DNA of 64,000 bases from Buxus sempervirens (GCA_947561395.2 OX387183.1:6567883-6631882), one strand, 5' to 3'; shown: positions 29,301 through 43,500, counted from the stretch's first letter. Notes: generated by a model not told the origin, from the sequence alone. Numbers and translations are program-made.

Positions 29301-31579
29301 GATATAAAGAAATATATGAGTAACATTAAAAGGCAAATCTATCAAGAGTGGAAAAACGTTTGGCATTATGGAAGAGGAATTATTTGTCCTTAGATGGTAG
29401 GATCACACTTATAAAGTCCGTCCTAGCGAACCTTCCGGTGTACTATATGTCTCTATTTAGGGTGCCTAAAAGAGCGGTGAACACTCTCGAGAAAGCACAA
29501 AGAGATTTTTGTGTGGGAGGGGAGGGAGGCAAAGAAGACATGCCTAGTCAAGTGGAAACAAGCATGCAGAGATAAGATTAGGGGGCAACGTGGCTTCCCG
29601 TAATTCATCTCTCTTGGAAAAATGGTTTTGGCGTTTTAGCATCGAGTAGAAGAGTCTATGGCACCAGGTGATAGTCAATAAATACAGAAGAGGAGTTAAT
29701 TGGTGGTCCATTAATGTGAGGGCTCGACCTATGGGTGCATGCCCTTGGAAAGCCGTTGTTAAGTTGGCAAATTCCTTCTATCCTCATTTGCGTTTGTGTG
29801 TTGGGTCTGGCTCCGCTATTCGTTTTTGGCATGACTTGTGGTGGGGGAGTTCTGTCTTAGCTATTAGGTTTCCACATTTACTTTCAATAGTCACATATCC
29901 AGATGCGTCTGTTTTTGAAATTCTATCATGATCTGATAATGGACTATCATGGAACCTTCATTTTAGAAGGGAATTAAGACCCATCGAGGTTGGGAAGCTA
30001 GCCTCTCTCTTTGAGTGCTTGAAGGATTACTTTTTGGATTCCTCTTCCAATGATAGGTTCATTTGGTCTCCATCTCCCTCCGGGGTTTTTCCTTGTAGAT
30101 CCTTTTTTCCATATTCCACATCCTAATTGTTCTACACCTCTTTTGGCATTCCCCGTATCGAAACTTTGGTTCCCTAGAGTGCCCCCAAAGATGAAGGCCT
30201 TTCTTTGGGCTGCCCTATTGTATAGGATAAACACTGCGGATCTTATTCAGGAGGTGGAGGAGGTAAGTTCTATCACCTAATATATGTTTCCAATGCAGGG
30301 AGGCGGGGGAGTGTATCGACCGCTTGCTTCTTCATTTCCCCTTCAACTGGGGTATTTGGATGAGACTGTTTAAGATGATAGATGTCTCTTGGGTGATGCC
30401 AGCATCCTTTGGCGCTTGCTTTGAGCAATGGAGAATAATGGGATTGGGGAAAAGGGGTCGCATTATTTATGGGATGATCTTCTATGCAAGCATGGCATGT
30501 GTGGATGGAAAGAAATTGCTGAATCCTTCGTAAGGAGTGTTTAAGTAGGGCTCGATTGATGGATAACATTCTCGAGACTGCATCATTTTGGGCATCCATT
30601 AGACCGGAGTTCAGGGGATGGAGTACTAGTCAGATGGTGGGAGAGTGGAGTATATTTTGTTTCTCTTCAGCATCGACTATTGGAAGGGGGGTATAAGATG
30701 GAAGGCACCGGAATCGGGAGTTGTGAAAGTAGATGGATGCTCGATGGGTAATTAGGGTCCATCCGGAATTGGTGGAGTTATGAGGGATAGTGGGGGAAAG
30801 ATTATCACTATTTTGTGGGGCTGTGGGTGTTGGGGATTCTATTCGGGCGGAGAGTATGGCTCTTCTTTATGGAATTATGGAGGCGAAGAAGAAGGGGATC
30901 AAGGACTTTACTGTTGAAAGAGATTGTGCTACAGTAATGAGATGGATGAGTAGAGAGGGCTTTGAGTCATGGAGGCTTTCACATATCATTAGTAGGGCAA
31001 GAGCCTTGGCATATGAGTTGAATGCCTCGTTCAGCCATGTGCCTAGAGAGGCTAACGAACTTGAAGATCAACTTGCTAAACATGGAGTCTCGAGATCAGA
31101 TATATATTCCGGGTCTATGTCTGAGGAATCTGTGGATATATTGTCAATTTCAGGATAGGTCATGGGGAGTTATATGTTGTGCTTATATTTAAGTGTATTT
31201 TTGTATTTCTGTTTATATGACTATAGGGTGATTTGTGTAGCCCTTACAAGTAAGAGCTTCTTTTTGGTGTAATTATCTTGTTTTCACAATTTTTAATTCA
31301 TATCATTATTCATCAAAAAATATATATATAATTATTTAATGTGAAAAAAAACTAAATGGTAAAATATTTTCAATAAAATAATAAGGATAAAATAAATAAG
31401 CCATTGCATCCATCTTGTATAGAATGTTTATTTGGACAAATTTATGAAAACCATTAGCCACATGATATGTGTAAAACATTATCTTACAGCAAGGTTTACC
31501 ATTTCGGTGCCGCTAGGTGTGCCGCCCAAGGCATGAAAGGAAATTTCGGCTGAAATACTAGAAAATAGAAAAAAGCAAT

Positions 31580-31640
<61 letters not shown>

Positions 31641-31644
31641 CAAT

Positions 31645-31678
<34 letters not shown>

Positions 31679-34600
31679 GCTAAATTTCACCTATTTAAAT
31701 GGCAAAAAAAAAAATTTTCCAAAGAGCATTTCCCCTTGTTTAGCCCCATTTTGCTCGACACGCTACTGCGTTTCACCAACATGCCAATAAAAATCGCCAG
31801 ATAATGCAGTCTAGCGATTTTCCACTTGAAACATGCCGCCAAGTGAGAAACGGCAAAATTTCGACACAAAAAACAATGTCTAAAAGCCATGGCTATCAAG
31901 ATAATTTTTGAAAGAATAGTTATTTATTCAAGTAGGCAAATCACACTTAAATGCTTATTAGGAAATCTCTACTTATCCATGTGTACTACAAACAGTGTTT
32001 ACCATTTCGGTGGCACGCCGCGAAATTTCATTTTTGGGATGTGACGATACATTTCGAAGGGTAAAAATTGCTTAATTGCATCGCTGGCGATTTTTGGCAA
32101 TTTTTCGGCGAAACGGGGTGACGTGCCAAACGAAACGGGCAAAACAGAGAAGGAAAATGCAAATTTATTTAATTTTTATTAGCGAAACGAGTGGCGTGCC
32201 GGCGAAACGGAGCAGTGTTGGCGAAATTTCCCCAAAATCCAAAAAAAAACCATTTTTTGCCCTTTTAAATTTTCCCGCGTGCTGCCGAAATTTCGTCTTG
32301 GCCGATGGCGGCATGCCCATCAGCACCGAAACAGTAAACCTTGACTACAAATCAACCTTAGGTTAAATATTTCAACAATGCATAAAAGACCAATAATCTT
32401 TCCATATCTAAAACCTAAGAAACAATAAAAAAATTGGAAAGCCATTAATATATATAAGAAAAACCTCATAAATATCTACTAGTAGAGCTTATATGGTCAA
32501 GTCAATTGCCATGTTGTTAATCAGAAGAGTCCCTCTAAAATGGATTAAAATGGCTTGACAAATCATTCTACCACATGGTATATTTCGATCTATGCAACAA
32601 CCACTTAAATCTGCTTAAACAGAATAGGATTCATATTGTCTACACCCAAAACCAAGCACTAGTGCTTGCTTTGGTGTTTTGATTGGTGCATTCACTTTAT
32701 AAAAAAAAAATCATTTTATGAGAGAGAAACTAATTTTAAAGTAGAATGCAACAATCACATAGCCCTAAGGTGCAAGATTTTTGGGTGTAAAAGATTTCCA
32801 TACACAGTATAGAATACACTTCTACCCAACTTTTAACCGAAAATCAGATAAAAACCATAAAAAAGCACATATCAAAATTTTAAAAAACCTGGCTTTCATG
32901 AATATATATAACAAGGATTGCCATTGTATAACTATTTAAGTTCTGACTACCAGTAAAATACTTGGTACTTTATTTATATTATAAATAAATAAATATTTCC
33001 ATGCAAATAAAGCTACAATTAACACTTAATAGCATCAATACAAAATGCCATATCTAGACTATTAGGGTCGGCAATATAATTTATATTCCCCCAACCTCAA
33101 TCTATCAAAAACCATATGTTCAATCAGATTATGAGTGTTCAAATCATTTTTTATTAGCAACATCTAGGTTCTTTTCATCCTTCCCTCATACCCTTTGAAA
33201 TTTTGATGAGTACCCCCATACACCATTTCCCTAAGTCTTCACATTCTACGCCCAAACAATCTTAACCTACTTTCTTTTATCCTATCACCTATTTGGGCAA
33301 CGCCTAATTACTTTTTTTTTTTTTTTTTGATAAGTGATGAAATTTTATTGAGTAAAAGGGAGAAAGATACAAAGAGAAGAGAAAAACACAGCAAAAAGAA
33401 AAAAGAGTGCCAAAACAAGGAGGCACTACTAAATGAAAAGAGAACTACACATGAAGACATAAAGACATTTCACTAAATACCAAGGACAGACTTGAAGCCC
33501 CAGCCTTAGCTAAACTATCAACAACCTCATTAGCAACGCTTGGTACATGTTTGAATGAGACTTTCAAACCTCGTGCCAAGGATCTTGCATCTTTAATCAG
33601 TTCCAACAATCTCCATGGTCCTGTAGCTTCTGAAGTCATCCATCTCAAAAATTGGTTGCATCCCCCTCAATAATAACTTCCCGACTCCCCAAAGTGTGAA
33701 TACTAAGTAATCCTGTAATAAGTGTCATAAGCTCTGCACAAGTAGAATCTGTCACACCTATAGCCTAATTACTATTGGATATGATTACTCCTTATTTCAT
33801 CTTTCCTAGTCTTCCTACATAGTCATTTCAAATTCCACACTTAGCAACACTCCTATGCATTTGTTCTTTTTTGTCAACATTTTGATCCAAACATCATAGC
33901 AAACCACAAGGATCTAGTAAAATTTCCCATTTTATTTTAAATTAAACACATCAATCGCATAACATCCAAAAGCACCTTTCCACTTAAGCCATCCAAGAAT
34001 CTCAAGTCTTGATTCATATCATTGCTTCACTTCTGCATTTATTATGCCAAGGTTTCACTCTGTATAGCCAATTATCCTTCGACTTATTTTAAAACCTTAT
34101 TATTCCAATATATCCCAACATAACTCAATTTTGCAATTACTCACTCTCAAGTTTGGTTCATTAAAACTATAACGTCTACAAAAGGCAGACGAGGCACCCC
34201 ATCTTGAATATAAGTAGTTAATTCAACCATCATTAAAGCCAAAAAAATAAATAAATACTAATGGCAGACCCTTGAAAACATATAATCACTAAAACTCACT
34301 TTTCTCAATAGCAACCACTTTCACCATAGTTAGTGCTCTGCCATACATGCTCAAATAAAGTCAATGTATCTTTAAGTATGACGATCGCTTCAAAGATACA
34401 CCTCTAAGGAATGAAGCCAGATTGATTTTCTAAAATTTAAGTTATCCTTCTTAACCTTTTCCTATCACACTTTTTCATAATTTCGTAATATGACTCATAA
34501 GCTTAATTTTATGATTATTTGCACAGTTCTAAATGTCTCCTTTGCTCTTATATATAGGTACCACTATACCATACCCTTCAAGCATTCGCTATTTTTCAAC

Positions 34601-36955
34601 AACTCAAAATTCCATCAAATAATTTGGTCAACCACAATACATTAGAAACTCTCATGCACTTCCATACTTCAAATTAAATAAAATATAATTTTAAAGATTT
34701 TCCAATTCTCAGCCCCTTCACTTCAAGAACACTAAACCCAAAAACATACTAATGTTCATTTGACTCCTCTATAACTGCATCTTATTAGATTCTCTTTCTA
34801 CAATTTTATATTTTTCGAAGTCACATCTTATTAGATTCTCTCTCAACAATTCTATATTTTTCTAAGCTTTCTTGGGGGGTGTTTTTTTTTTTTTTTTTTT
34901 TTTTTTGGAGGGGGGTGGGGCAGAATTTTAAAATGAATCCTTTTCTCTTAAACAGCATTTTGGACAACACCGATCTACAACCATTTTCATTTAGTATTCA
35001 AAATTTCAAATTTACCTATAAATCACCTAATGCCATCCCTCCTACCCTTTCAATAAAATTTGTTATTTCATTGTGCATATATGTAGGATTTATTTTATAT
35101 CCCATGCACACGCATGGACTGCAGTGCTGGGAAAGATATTAACTTTGGACAACCTAATGAAGCAAGGTTGGCAATTACCAAATACATGTGAACTTTATAA
35201 GCCAAACATGGAATCTGTGAATCACAAATTAGTTCACTGTTTGGTGGCTCACGAAATGTGGAGTGCTATGTTACTGAGATTTGGAGTTTCTTGGATACAA
35301 CCTAAGGAGTTAGATCAGGTCCTTACTTCTTGGGGCAAGGGCACAGGAGCATCCCGCCTCCAAGTGATGTGGAGTTTAATACCAGCTGCTATTCTTTGGA
35401 CATCGTGACGGGAGAGGAACAACAAAATTTTCAATGATAAATTTGTTCCATTCAATCCTGAGGTGTATTCTCTTTTGGGCTTCTCCTAGCATCTCTTGTA
35501 AAGGGCTGGACATTAGGGAAATTTTAGAATGCAAAAATTTTCAGGAATTGTAGAAGCTTAGTTCCTTTATTTCCTTGTACACTGTTGGTGTACATGTAAC
35601 ATTTGCTTCTCTTTCTATCTTAATAAAATCTTTTTTTATTATCAATCAAAAAAATATATATCTCACATGCACGCGCATTAATTTATCCTTATAAACAACT
35701 CTGCATTAGGTTCCACCACTTTACTTTTGGATCATTTTCAATATTTTTTCTTCTCTTCCAACTCCTAATTTAATCATCCGTCTCCACTAACCTATACTGC
35801 TATGCAAGTCTGTCTCAAACATTGACTCATTTCAGGTTCCTCACTAGCCTCTCTTTAAAGAGGAAAAGGTCAATCCGGGCCTAGTTTGATCTACTCGTCA
35901 GGGTTATTAAGTATCCAATATCTTTTAGAAAAAAGCATTTGCTAATGCAAGATGTTAAACCATCGCAAACTCAAGCATTGTGATGTTAAATCATTGCAAA
36001 CTCAAGGATTGCTTCTCCAATCATTGCAAACCCAAGCTTTGTGCCGAAGTATTCCATCACATCCTCCATTCTCCTTTCCAACATAAGCATTTAAGTCCCC
36101 CAACCATAAATATCTTCTCTCTCAGAAATTTCTTGAATTAAATTATTTATTTCTTTTTTTTTTTTTTTGATCGATAATGAAATTAGATATATAGATAGGA
36201 AAAAACTTGAAGGTACAAGAGATACAAACATAGAAGGATCCTCCACCGTGTTAGAATGAGGCATTCTACACATAGTGGAAGAAAGGACTACCTACTTAGA
36301 TACACCCCAGAAACAATCCAAAATTATTTATTTCTTCTATTCCATGCAATTGTCTAGTATACATGATTAGCGCGTAATAGCGGGGTATTTTAGGATACTC
36401 AGTCGTCTATGGATCATGCGATTGAGACTGTATTAGAAGCAGTAGCTTCACAGGCAGCAGTTCTTCCAAAGTTTCAAGGTACTTGCGCAGCATAAATAGT
36501 AATAGAATGGCATAGGTGGTGTTACTCTACCCTTACTATGGAGGCATGTCGTTAGAGAAGGTCGTATCCGAGAGAATTAGATCAGGTAGGGTTCTTGGAG
36601 GATGGCACATTACCATAGGAGAGTGAGATCTAGGGATGCAACTCAGTCCGGTTAAAACCGAACCAAACCGACTTCGGTTCAGTTTGGGTTGGTTTTAAAA
36701 ATGTTTGGTTCGGTTTTGATTTTAAAAACAATAAACCGAATTAATTTGGTTTGGTTTTAAGTTTAAGGTTCAAGTTAACCAAACCGAAAACCGATTACTC
36801 TTATGTATATATATATAAATTATAAAAATATTCATCAACACATGTCAGCTTCATGCCACACATGCAATAGGCTTCCTGCAAAGCACCTACGCCTTATGCT
36901 TATATAGCAATTGGTTTGGGACTAAAGCATAGCCAATTGCTAAAGCGCGCGCGCG

Positions 36956-36996
<41 letters not shown>

Positions 36997-37529
36997 TATG
37001 AACCATTCAGCCCATTTTGGATGAGCTCACTTGGGCTCAATCCACGTTGTCGTCTGTGGCCATGAACAACCTATTTTGTGGATCCGTTCAACCCTCTTTC
37101 AATAAAATATTTAGTTGTTCAGACCAGAAACCAAACCGAAACTAAGATTTGGTTCGATTTGGTTTGGGTTATGGTTTTCTGTTTTAGATCAGTTTGGTTT
37201 TTGGTTTAATGCAATCGGCTTTCAATTCGATTGGGTTCGGTTTTGGGTTGGCTTCCAACAATTTCAGTTTGGTCTTGGATTGGGCTCAACCCGAACTGAA
37301 CCGAGTTGCACCCTTAGTGAGATCTATGGTATGGGAGCCAAATGTCTCGTTAAGCCACATTCCAAGGTCTATGAAGAGGGAAAGCTATTATCCAATGCAC
37401 CAGAGGGTGATGGGGGCTTAGGATGACTATGGTAGTATATATATTGAGGGCTATGGAGGTTCATGATTGGGTTTGGGTTGAATTACTTTGACTAGCATGT
37501 TGGTTAATGCATAGGTCCTGTTGTACAAT

Positions 37530-37576
<47 letters not shown>

Positions 37577-40500
37577 TTCATTATTCATCAAATAAAAATG
37601 ATATCTTGCAACCCCATTTAAAGTGAAAACGCAGTAATGATGTTAAGAATCATGTCACAAAACTAATTTGACTACCATTAATCAATTGCAAATTCTTCTA
37701 AGGCTTGCAACATTCTCCTTCAGATCTTAGTCTACTATAATTCCTACAGAACTTTTATTATTTCCTTTATTTTAAGCCACAGTTTACACTTTAAACTCAT
37801 CAGCTTTCTGCTTTCCATTCAGTCTCCTATAGACACATTATATGAATCTTCCTTCCATTGATTACATCTAATAATTATAAACAATTCCCTATTAAGATCC
37901 CTACATTCCAGGTAGTAGGAAAATTCTACTCACTTTAGACTAGCATCTTTACTTGCTTTTGTCCACTTTGATAGAAGAACCCTTGCTTAATTACCATTAG
38001 AATCAAGCATCATTGCAGCGCTTTGTTTATGGAGAATACCCTAGCTAACCCTTTCTCACTTATCATTCTAACGGGCCTTTGCTAATTGCTACAGTGCATC
38101 ATTACCAGAGAATGCGCAAGAATAAGGTAATTGTTCAAGATTCATGTCACAATAGATTTGGCAAAAGTTTATTTATTTCCCGCCAACCTAACACATCCCT
38201 TCTTCTTTACCCAAACTAAGACCAGGAATGCCCAATAGATAATATCTCTAAGAAACTTCAGATAAATGTAAATGTCCTTATAATGAATATATTCAAGCAA
38301 GTTATCCAATATTTTAAATGTCTTTAAAATTTGAACTGATTATGTATTTTTCTTCAATGTTAAAAACAAGTCACAAAGTTCTACACATGCATATTTATAC
38401 ATAATTGCTTTTGCAATATCATTGATTCTTTCATTTTTTTTTTTAGAGTAAACATATTTGTCCATGAAAATTTTCCAGAGATATTTCCTACATTTATTCA
38501 TCTTTTTTTATCTATAATTAAAATCAAGTTATATCCACTTATTATGGGGGGCAGGAGATTTCCCACAATATAACATGCAATACCTTGCTCGGATAGGAGA
38601 ATGGTCAATATTTAAAATTCTCAGTTAATAAAAGCTTCGAAGGAATGCGAGTTGGTTATTATGGAGAATTCCGGCATTCAATATCCTCCCAAGGAAGGAG
38701 AAACTGTAAAACATACGTTCCTTGCAACACCTTAGAAAATTTATAGGGATATTTTGGTCTTTTCCTAAATAAAATAATTAATTAATTAAAATTTTAATAG
38801 GCTGAAAATTTAATTGGAATTAATTTAGTTTTAATTTGAATCTAAATATGCAGTTTTGTCATGATTAAGTGACAAAAGGGTATTTTAGTAATAATATATT
38901 TTAGGGAGTCCTAATTTAGTATATAAATTAAGTAAAAGTGAAACTAGCTATTATTTAAATTATTAAATAAAATAATTACGAAAATTGGATTTTAAATAGC
39001 CACTTGAAATTTTAATAGAATTAGGATAGTTTACTAAGTTTAATAAGTATTACTTTGTGAAAATTTCAAAGAGTTGTAGTGACCTTGGTGAAACCAGCTA
39101 TACTCTCTTGGTGTACAGATTTGTAATCCATGCTATATGATCTTCTAATTTAATAGAATCCTTATTACCGGACAAAAAAAAAATTAGGAAACCTAACACC
39201 CTATTATAAATACCAAGTTAAGATTTATTATTAGAACTTTTTACCAATAATTGAAAGAAGGCTTAGGCATGAGAAACCCTAGAAGAAGCTTGGGCGTTGG
39301 AGGAAATTGAAGGAAACTTGCTGATCCAAAGAGAACCTGAGGTCTTAGAGAAAAAGGTAGGTTGATCATGATCTTATTTCTTTTTGGAGATTTTAGATAG
39401 TAAAATAGGTTATTAGAATTTATATATCTATAATTAATTCATTGTTTATGGTAGGGAGTCATGAACTCAGAAATCTGTCTGCTTTGTTTTAGACCATTTT
39501 GTTATTATAGAAGAATTAGGAAATTAATTTGTGTATATGCATTACAAATACATATTAATAAAATAAATTATTTATCTTATTCAGGGGAGATGAATAAAAT
39601 AATGATAATAGATAAAATATATTTTAGATGTCAGATAATTTTAGGAATGAGTTCCTAATAAAATAAATTATTTACCTGGAAGACAAATAAAATAATATTA
39701 ATTATAATAATTGTGAATTACGTATTTTTAGATACTATTTGATGATTTTAGTGAAACCCTAATTGCTTATATTGCTAAATAATTATTATTGATGTGACAT
39801 GAATGACTTGGTTGTAACCTAAAATTTATCTGAATTTATATTAAATTAAGGATGATGCTACATAGCTATCAAATTATGCAATGCATATTGTTTTGTTATT
39901 TTTTATGATATTTATTTAACTGAATGATTATAAATACATTTGCATAAATTTTGTTTATGACCTTTTATGCTATTTTTACTTGATGAATTTAATTGTAACA
40001 TGTTTGAATTAATTGTTTATGACTGTTGATGAAAGCCATGTATTACTTAAGGTTAGATTTGCATATTTGAATATCTTGAAAAATAATTATGGCATCGATC
40101 TTGAAAATAGAAGTAGTAAATTTGACACAATCTTGCATGAAAAGAATATATGAAAAATATATATATTTTGTAAGAGAATGAGGTGTGAGGGTTGAAGCCC
40201 AATAGTCACCAATTACTCTATGGTTCGGGTGAGGTGTGAAGGTTGGAGCCCAATAGTCACAAAGAACCCCGAAATATGTGAATATTACCTGTGAAGCATA
40301 ACTTAATAATAGCCTGTTATACTATCTTAGATGAGACCGTGTTATTAAATTTGGGGTCAGATATTGCAAAGATGTTGTGGGCATCTCGGGAGTAATCCTC
40401 TTTCCAAAAACATTGGTTCGACATTGTGATCCGATCGGTTGAAAGCCCGTAGAACTGCGATGTACGTGTATAATATTATAGATGACTGATTGTGTGGTTA

Positions 40501-43500
40501 TATTGCATATTTAAGCCACTTATTGAGGTGAAAAATACAGAAAAATCCTTTAATAATTGCTTAATCATTCATAAATTTCTGTTTATTGCCTAAGCATTGA
40601 ATTAAGTTTTTATCGAGCTTTTTTTAGGCTTAATTATGCATGGAAAGTATGCTTAATAAAATTAACTTGAGAGTGCCTACTTTTTCTGGTTTAATTGTGG
40701 GTAAAGAAACATCTTGGCCTCAATGTGAAATTAAGCATGGAATAGATGGAAAACAAAATCAGATGGCATAAGTTTCATGTGACATTCTGCATTGCCATCA
40801 CAAGCATCTTAAATTTTACATTTACACACTTACCCTTCACTAACACTAATATTGTGCAGGGTTAAATTGGGCACTAAGATGAAACCAACGTGGAATGAGA
40901 TTGCTGATGTGGCTAACGGTTTGTGAAACCGTTGGAGCTCAACAAATGGGAGAGAATTCAGAGAATGGACGATTGGAAGAGATTGAGTAGGGCAAGAGTC
41001 ATTCAAGGGAGTATATATATATCTTTTTAGCTGAAGAAAAGCGGGGGACGGTGGTATTCTGGTTCGGCAGTTTTCATTTCTTTCCTTCTTTTTTCTTTTA
41101 GTTTAGTTGGTTTTTGGAGATGCTGCATTGAGTTCCGATCCAAGGAGTTACTAGAGACGAACCAGGGAGTTACATTTTTCTGGAAATTTTTTTATTGTGT
41201 TGATTCTCCTCATAGGATCGTTCCTTTAAATAGAATTCTGTTCCTCTGCAATATTCCGAATTAATTGATTTAGTTTTGTTTTCTTTCCTAAATGCACGGT
41301 TGGTTGATTGAGTAATGTTGAATGGTTCTTCTTTAGATTTGTTTCGATATTCCTTGTTTATGCTGTTAAACACCATCTGTAGTAATTCTCTTTTCTCCTG
41401 TATTGCTGATTTTAATGGAGTTGATGAAGGACGAATGGGAGGTTTTATCTATGTGTGAGTGATCGTCAATCTGAGCTCAGGTGTTGCTCTAAATTGGGAT
41501 GCATTCTTTACCTTCAGTGAATTTCATGCTGGTTTACATGTTTAATCCTTCAATGTTTCAAATCAGTGCCTATTAGTAAGATGGGATTTCTTCAATTTAA
41601 TTGATGATCCATTGTAGACATCAGGCACAGTGGATGCTAGAATTATAGTTGGGTTCTCCTAATTAGACGCACAAGCCAATTCTGATTTGATTCCCGAAAG
41701 GTACCTTTTATGGTTTAGGTTCAGAATTGCAGTGATATATCACCCGAATACCAATCTCATGACTGAGTTGGTATTTGAGAAAGAGAGGTTCTAAGTTGGA
41801 AGAGGAATGCAACCCATGTCTGAGCAAAACCTGTAGCTTGGATGTTTGATCAATTTGTTCTTAAAATTGTTTCAATTTTAGCTTAAAATTACTCTTGAAT
41901 TAAACCCCTGTTCTCTTAAGTTTTTAGTGATTTCTTTCTTAATAACTCAGATTTGCTTAGATAATTAGAATCGGGAGTATTGAAGGTATCTTTAGGATTC
42001 TTGGATAACACACCTTAGAGAAAAAAAATAGTTTAGCACCTTCAATTCTTTTCATTCACACAAGTAATTTGATTTGACTTTTCTTCTCAGTTTACCTTAC
42101 TTGTGTATGTTGTTAATATTTTGTTAATTAGATTGTTAAGGTTTGGATTTATTCATTTCTCTCTGTTAATTTAGTTTTTCAGCACTTATCATTTCTGGTT
42201 TACTTCTAATCATCGTGTCCCTGTGGAAATCGACCTTGGGGCTCACCCAAGTAATACAACTTGACACTCCTGCACTTGGGAGCAGCACATTTGCGAACAC
42301 ATCAATGACCATAAAGAGGTTGATGCCTCGGGACTCTATAATCGGAATGTGTGCTATCTGATGTACTTCAAAGGTCATATCACATTCACTTGGCAAGTTG
42401 TAAGAAAGATGGGGGGAATAGTCTTACAACTCTATGATATTCATAACAAGGGTAGAAGTTAAATATCTATGGTAGATGCACACATTATTCACTGCATGTA
42501 TTCCATATTTGTTTGCGTGTGTATTTGCAGATTTTTGACATGTTTATCTCATATAGATATTATATTTAGAATATACATGCATCCTAGGATTATAATAATT
42601 GCATAAAAGAAAATAAATTAGAATTATTGCAAGAATTAATTAACATATTTAAATAATTAATTTTTCTAGCTTATTCTACTAATCTAGGATTTCCAATTGA
42701 TTTTGAGTTTGGGAGATGAAACCTACTGGGCATATTTGCTCACTCCTACTATTTTACAAGTATTTATGATGCAGCATATGAGGAGCAGAATGATGCCTAA
42801 GAAGTGGACTTGACACAGTGTGATTGACATCGACAGGGTCTACGTAGAATAGTGTTTGTTTAGGGATTTATTTTGATGTCTTATTAGTAGAGTAGGTTAT
42901 TTCAATGATTTCGTATTAGTGATAGGTTTATTTATTTATTTAATGTTTTATGTGCACTCTGATATTATTTTAATTAATAGATGTGGATTTTAGTTGTCTT
43001 ACATATGCAAGATCTTGGCATTTAAATTTATTATTTTATTAGAATTAATTTACGTGATGTTTTATACATCAATGCATTTGAGAGTTGGGTTATCTGCTTG
43101 GGTTTTCACATTGGGGTGTGTGGAAACTGTAATCATGTCCTAAGATCCCTATTACCCCATTGTTCTTATTATTTATTAATTATTATTACTATAGGGATAC
43201 TACATGTATAAGTTTCGGGGCGTGACATTCCTCAATAAAAAGGAAGAGCCCTTATGCTTTGGGCGAGATAGTCATTTAGAAGAAGCAAGTAGTATTTGCA
43301 TTCTAAAGAATTCATGAGCTATTTGTAGTAATATTTCACGAGCATAGAGTCATTTACTTCCATCCCTGGATAGATATTTTTGCAGATAGCTTCAGCTTGT
43401 ATGTTAACTAGTTGATAGACTCTTCTCTAATGTTCAAATTTGGTGGGTTCACCCTTTTCCTTCGTACAGTTCAGTGATATTTATATTCCATATAATTTAT

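Larger units (their letters stand above)
36337..37590 (+). mobile_element. L1 (family 1) 3' part, interrupted by a hAT element
   Basis: CTATTCCATGCAATTGTCTA and following match, word for word in places, the L1 ORF2 end at 55.89-56.1 kb. AATGGCATAGGTGGTGTTAC parallels 1301-1320. The tail is a TA run (37531-37571), then CATCTTCATTATTCATC. The hAT insert occupies 36631-37316. Confidence 0.8.
33126..38260 (-). mobile_element. RTE-type LINE (about 3 kb), minus strand, split by four nested insertions
   Basis: The plus strand reads as the complement of plant RTE: C-terminal region at 33.13-33.30 and 33.77-33.95 kb, reverse transcriptase at 34.0-34.87 kb, and endonuclease-side sequence at 34.9-35.1, 35.66-36.14 and 37.6-38.25 kb. 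The order of pieces is consistent with one element once the L1 inserts at 33313-33762, about 35105-35655, 36156-36320 and 36337-37590 are removed. All frames are decayed. Confidence 0.6.
38723..43227 (+). mobile_element. Solo LTR (4.5 kb with nested inserts), TSD TTCCT
   Basis: TTCCT lies at 38718-38722 and 43228-43232. The LTR starts TGCAACACC (from TGTAACACC) and ends TTTCGGGGCGTGACA. This start and end, and wording such as GGTTGGAGCCCAATAGTCAC and GCACTCTGATATTATTTTAA, are typical of Ty3/gypsy Del/Tekay-type LTRs. Its right end (42.7-43.2 kb) parallels the LTR at 55.1-55.57 kb. It holds an L1 tail (39.03-39.18 kb) and probably a second, different LTR-like segment around 40.9-42.4 kb. No internal coding region. 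Confidence 0.8.

Noticed and set aside
31496-31690. Minus-strand ORF of alternating Tyr/Ile
   Set aside because: Produced by (TA)n microsatellites.
42166-42396. Minus-strand 76-codon ORF
   Set aside because: It sits in LTR-like repeat sequence with no similarity to a known protein.
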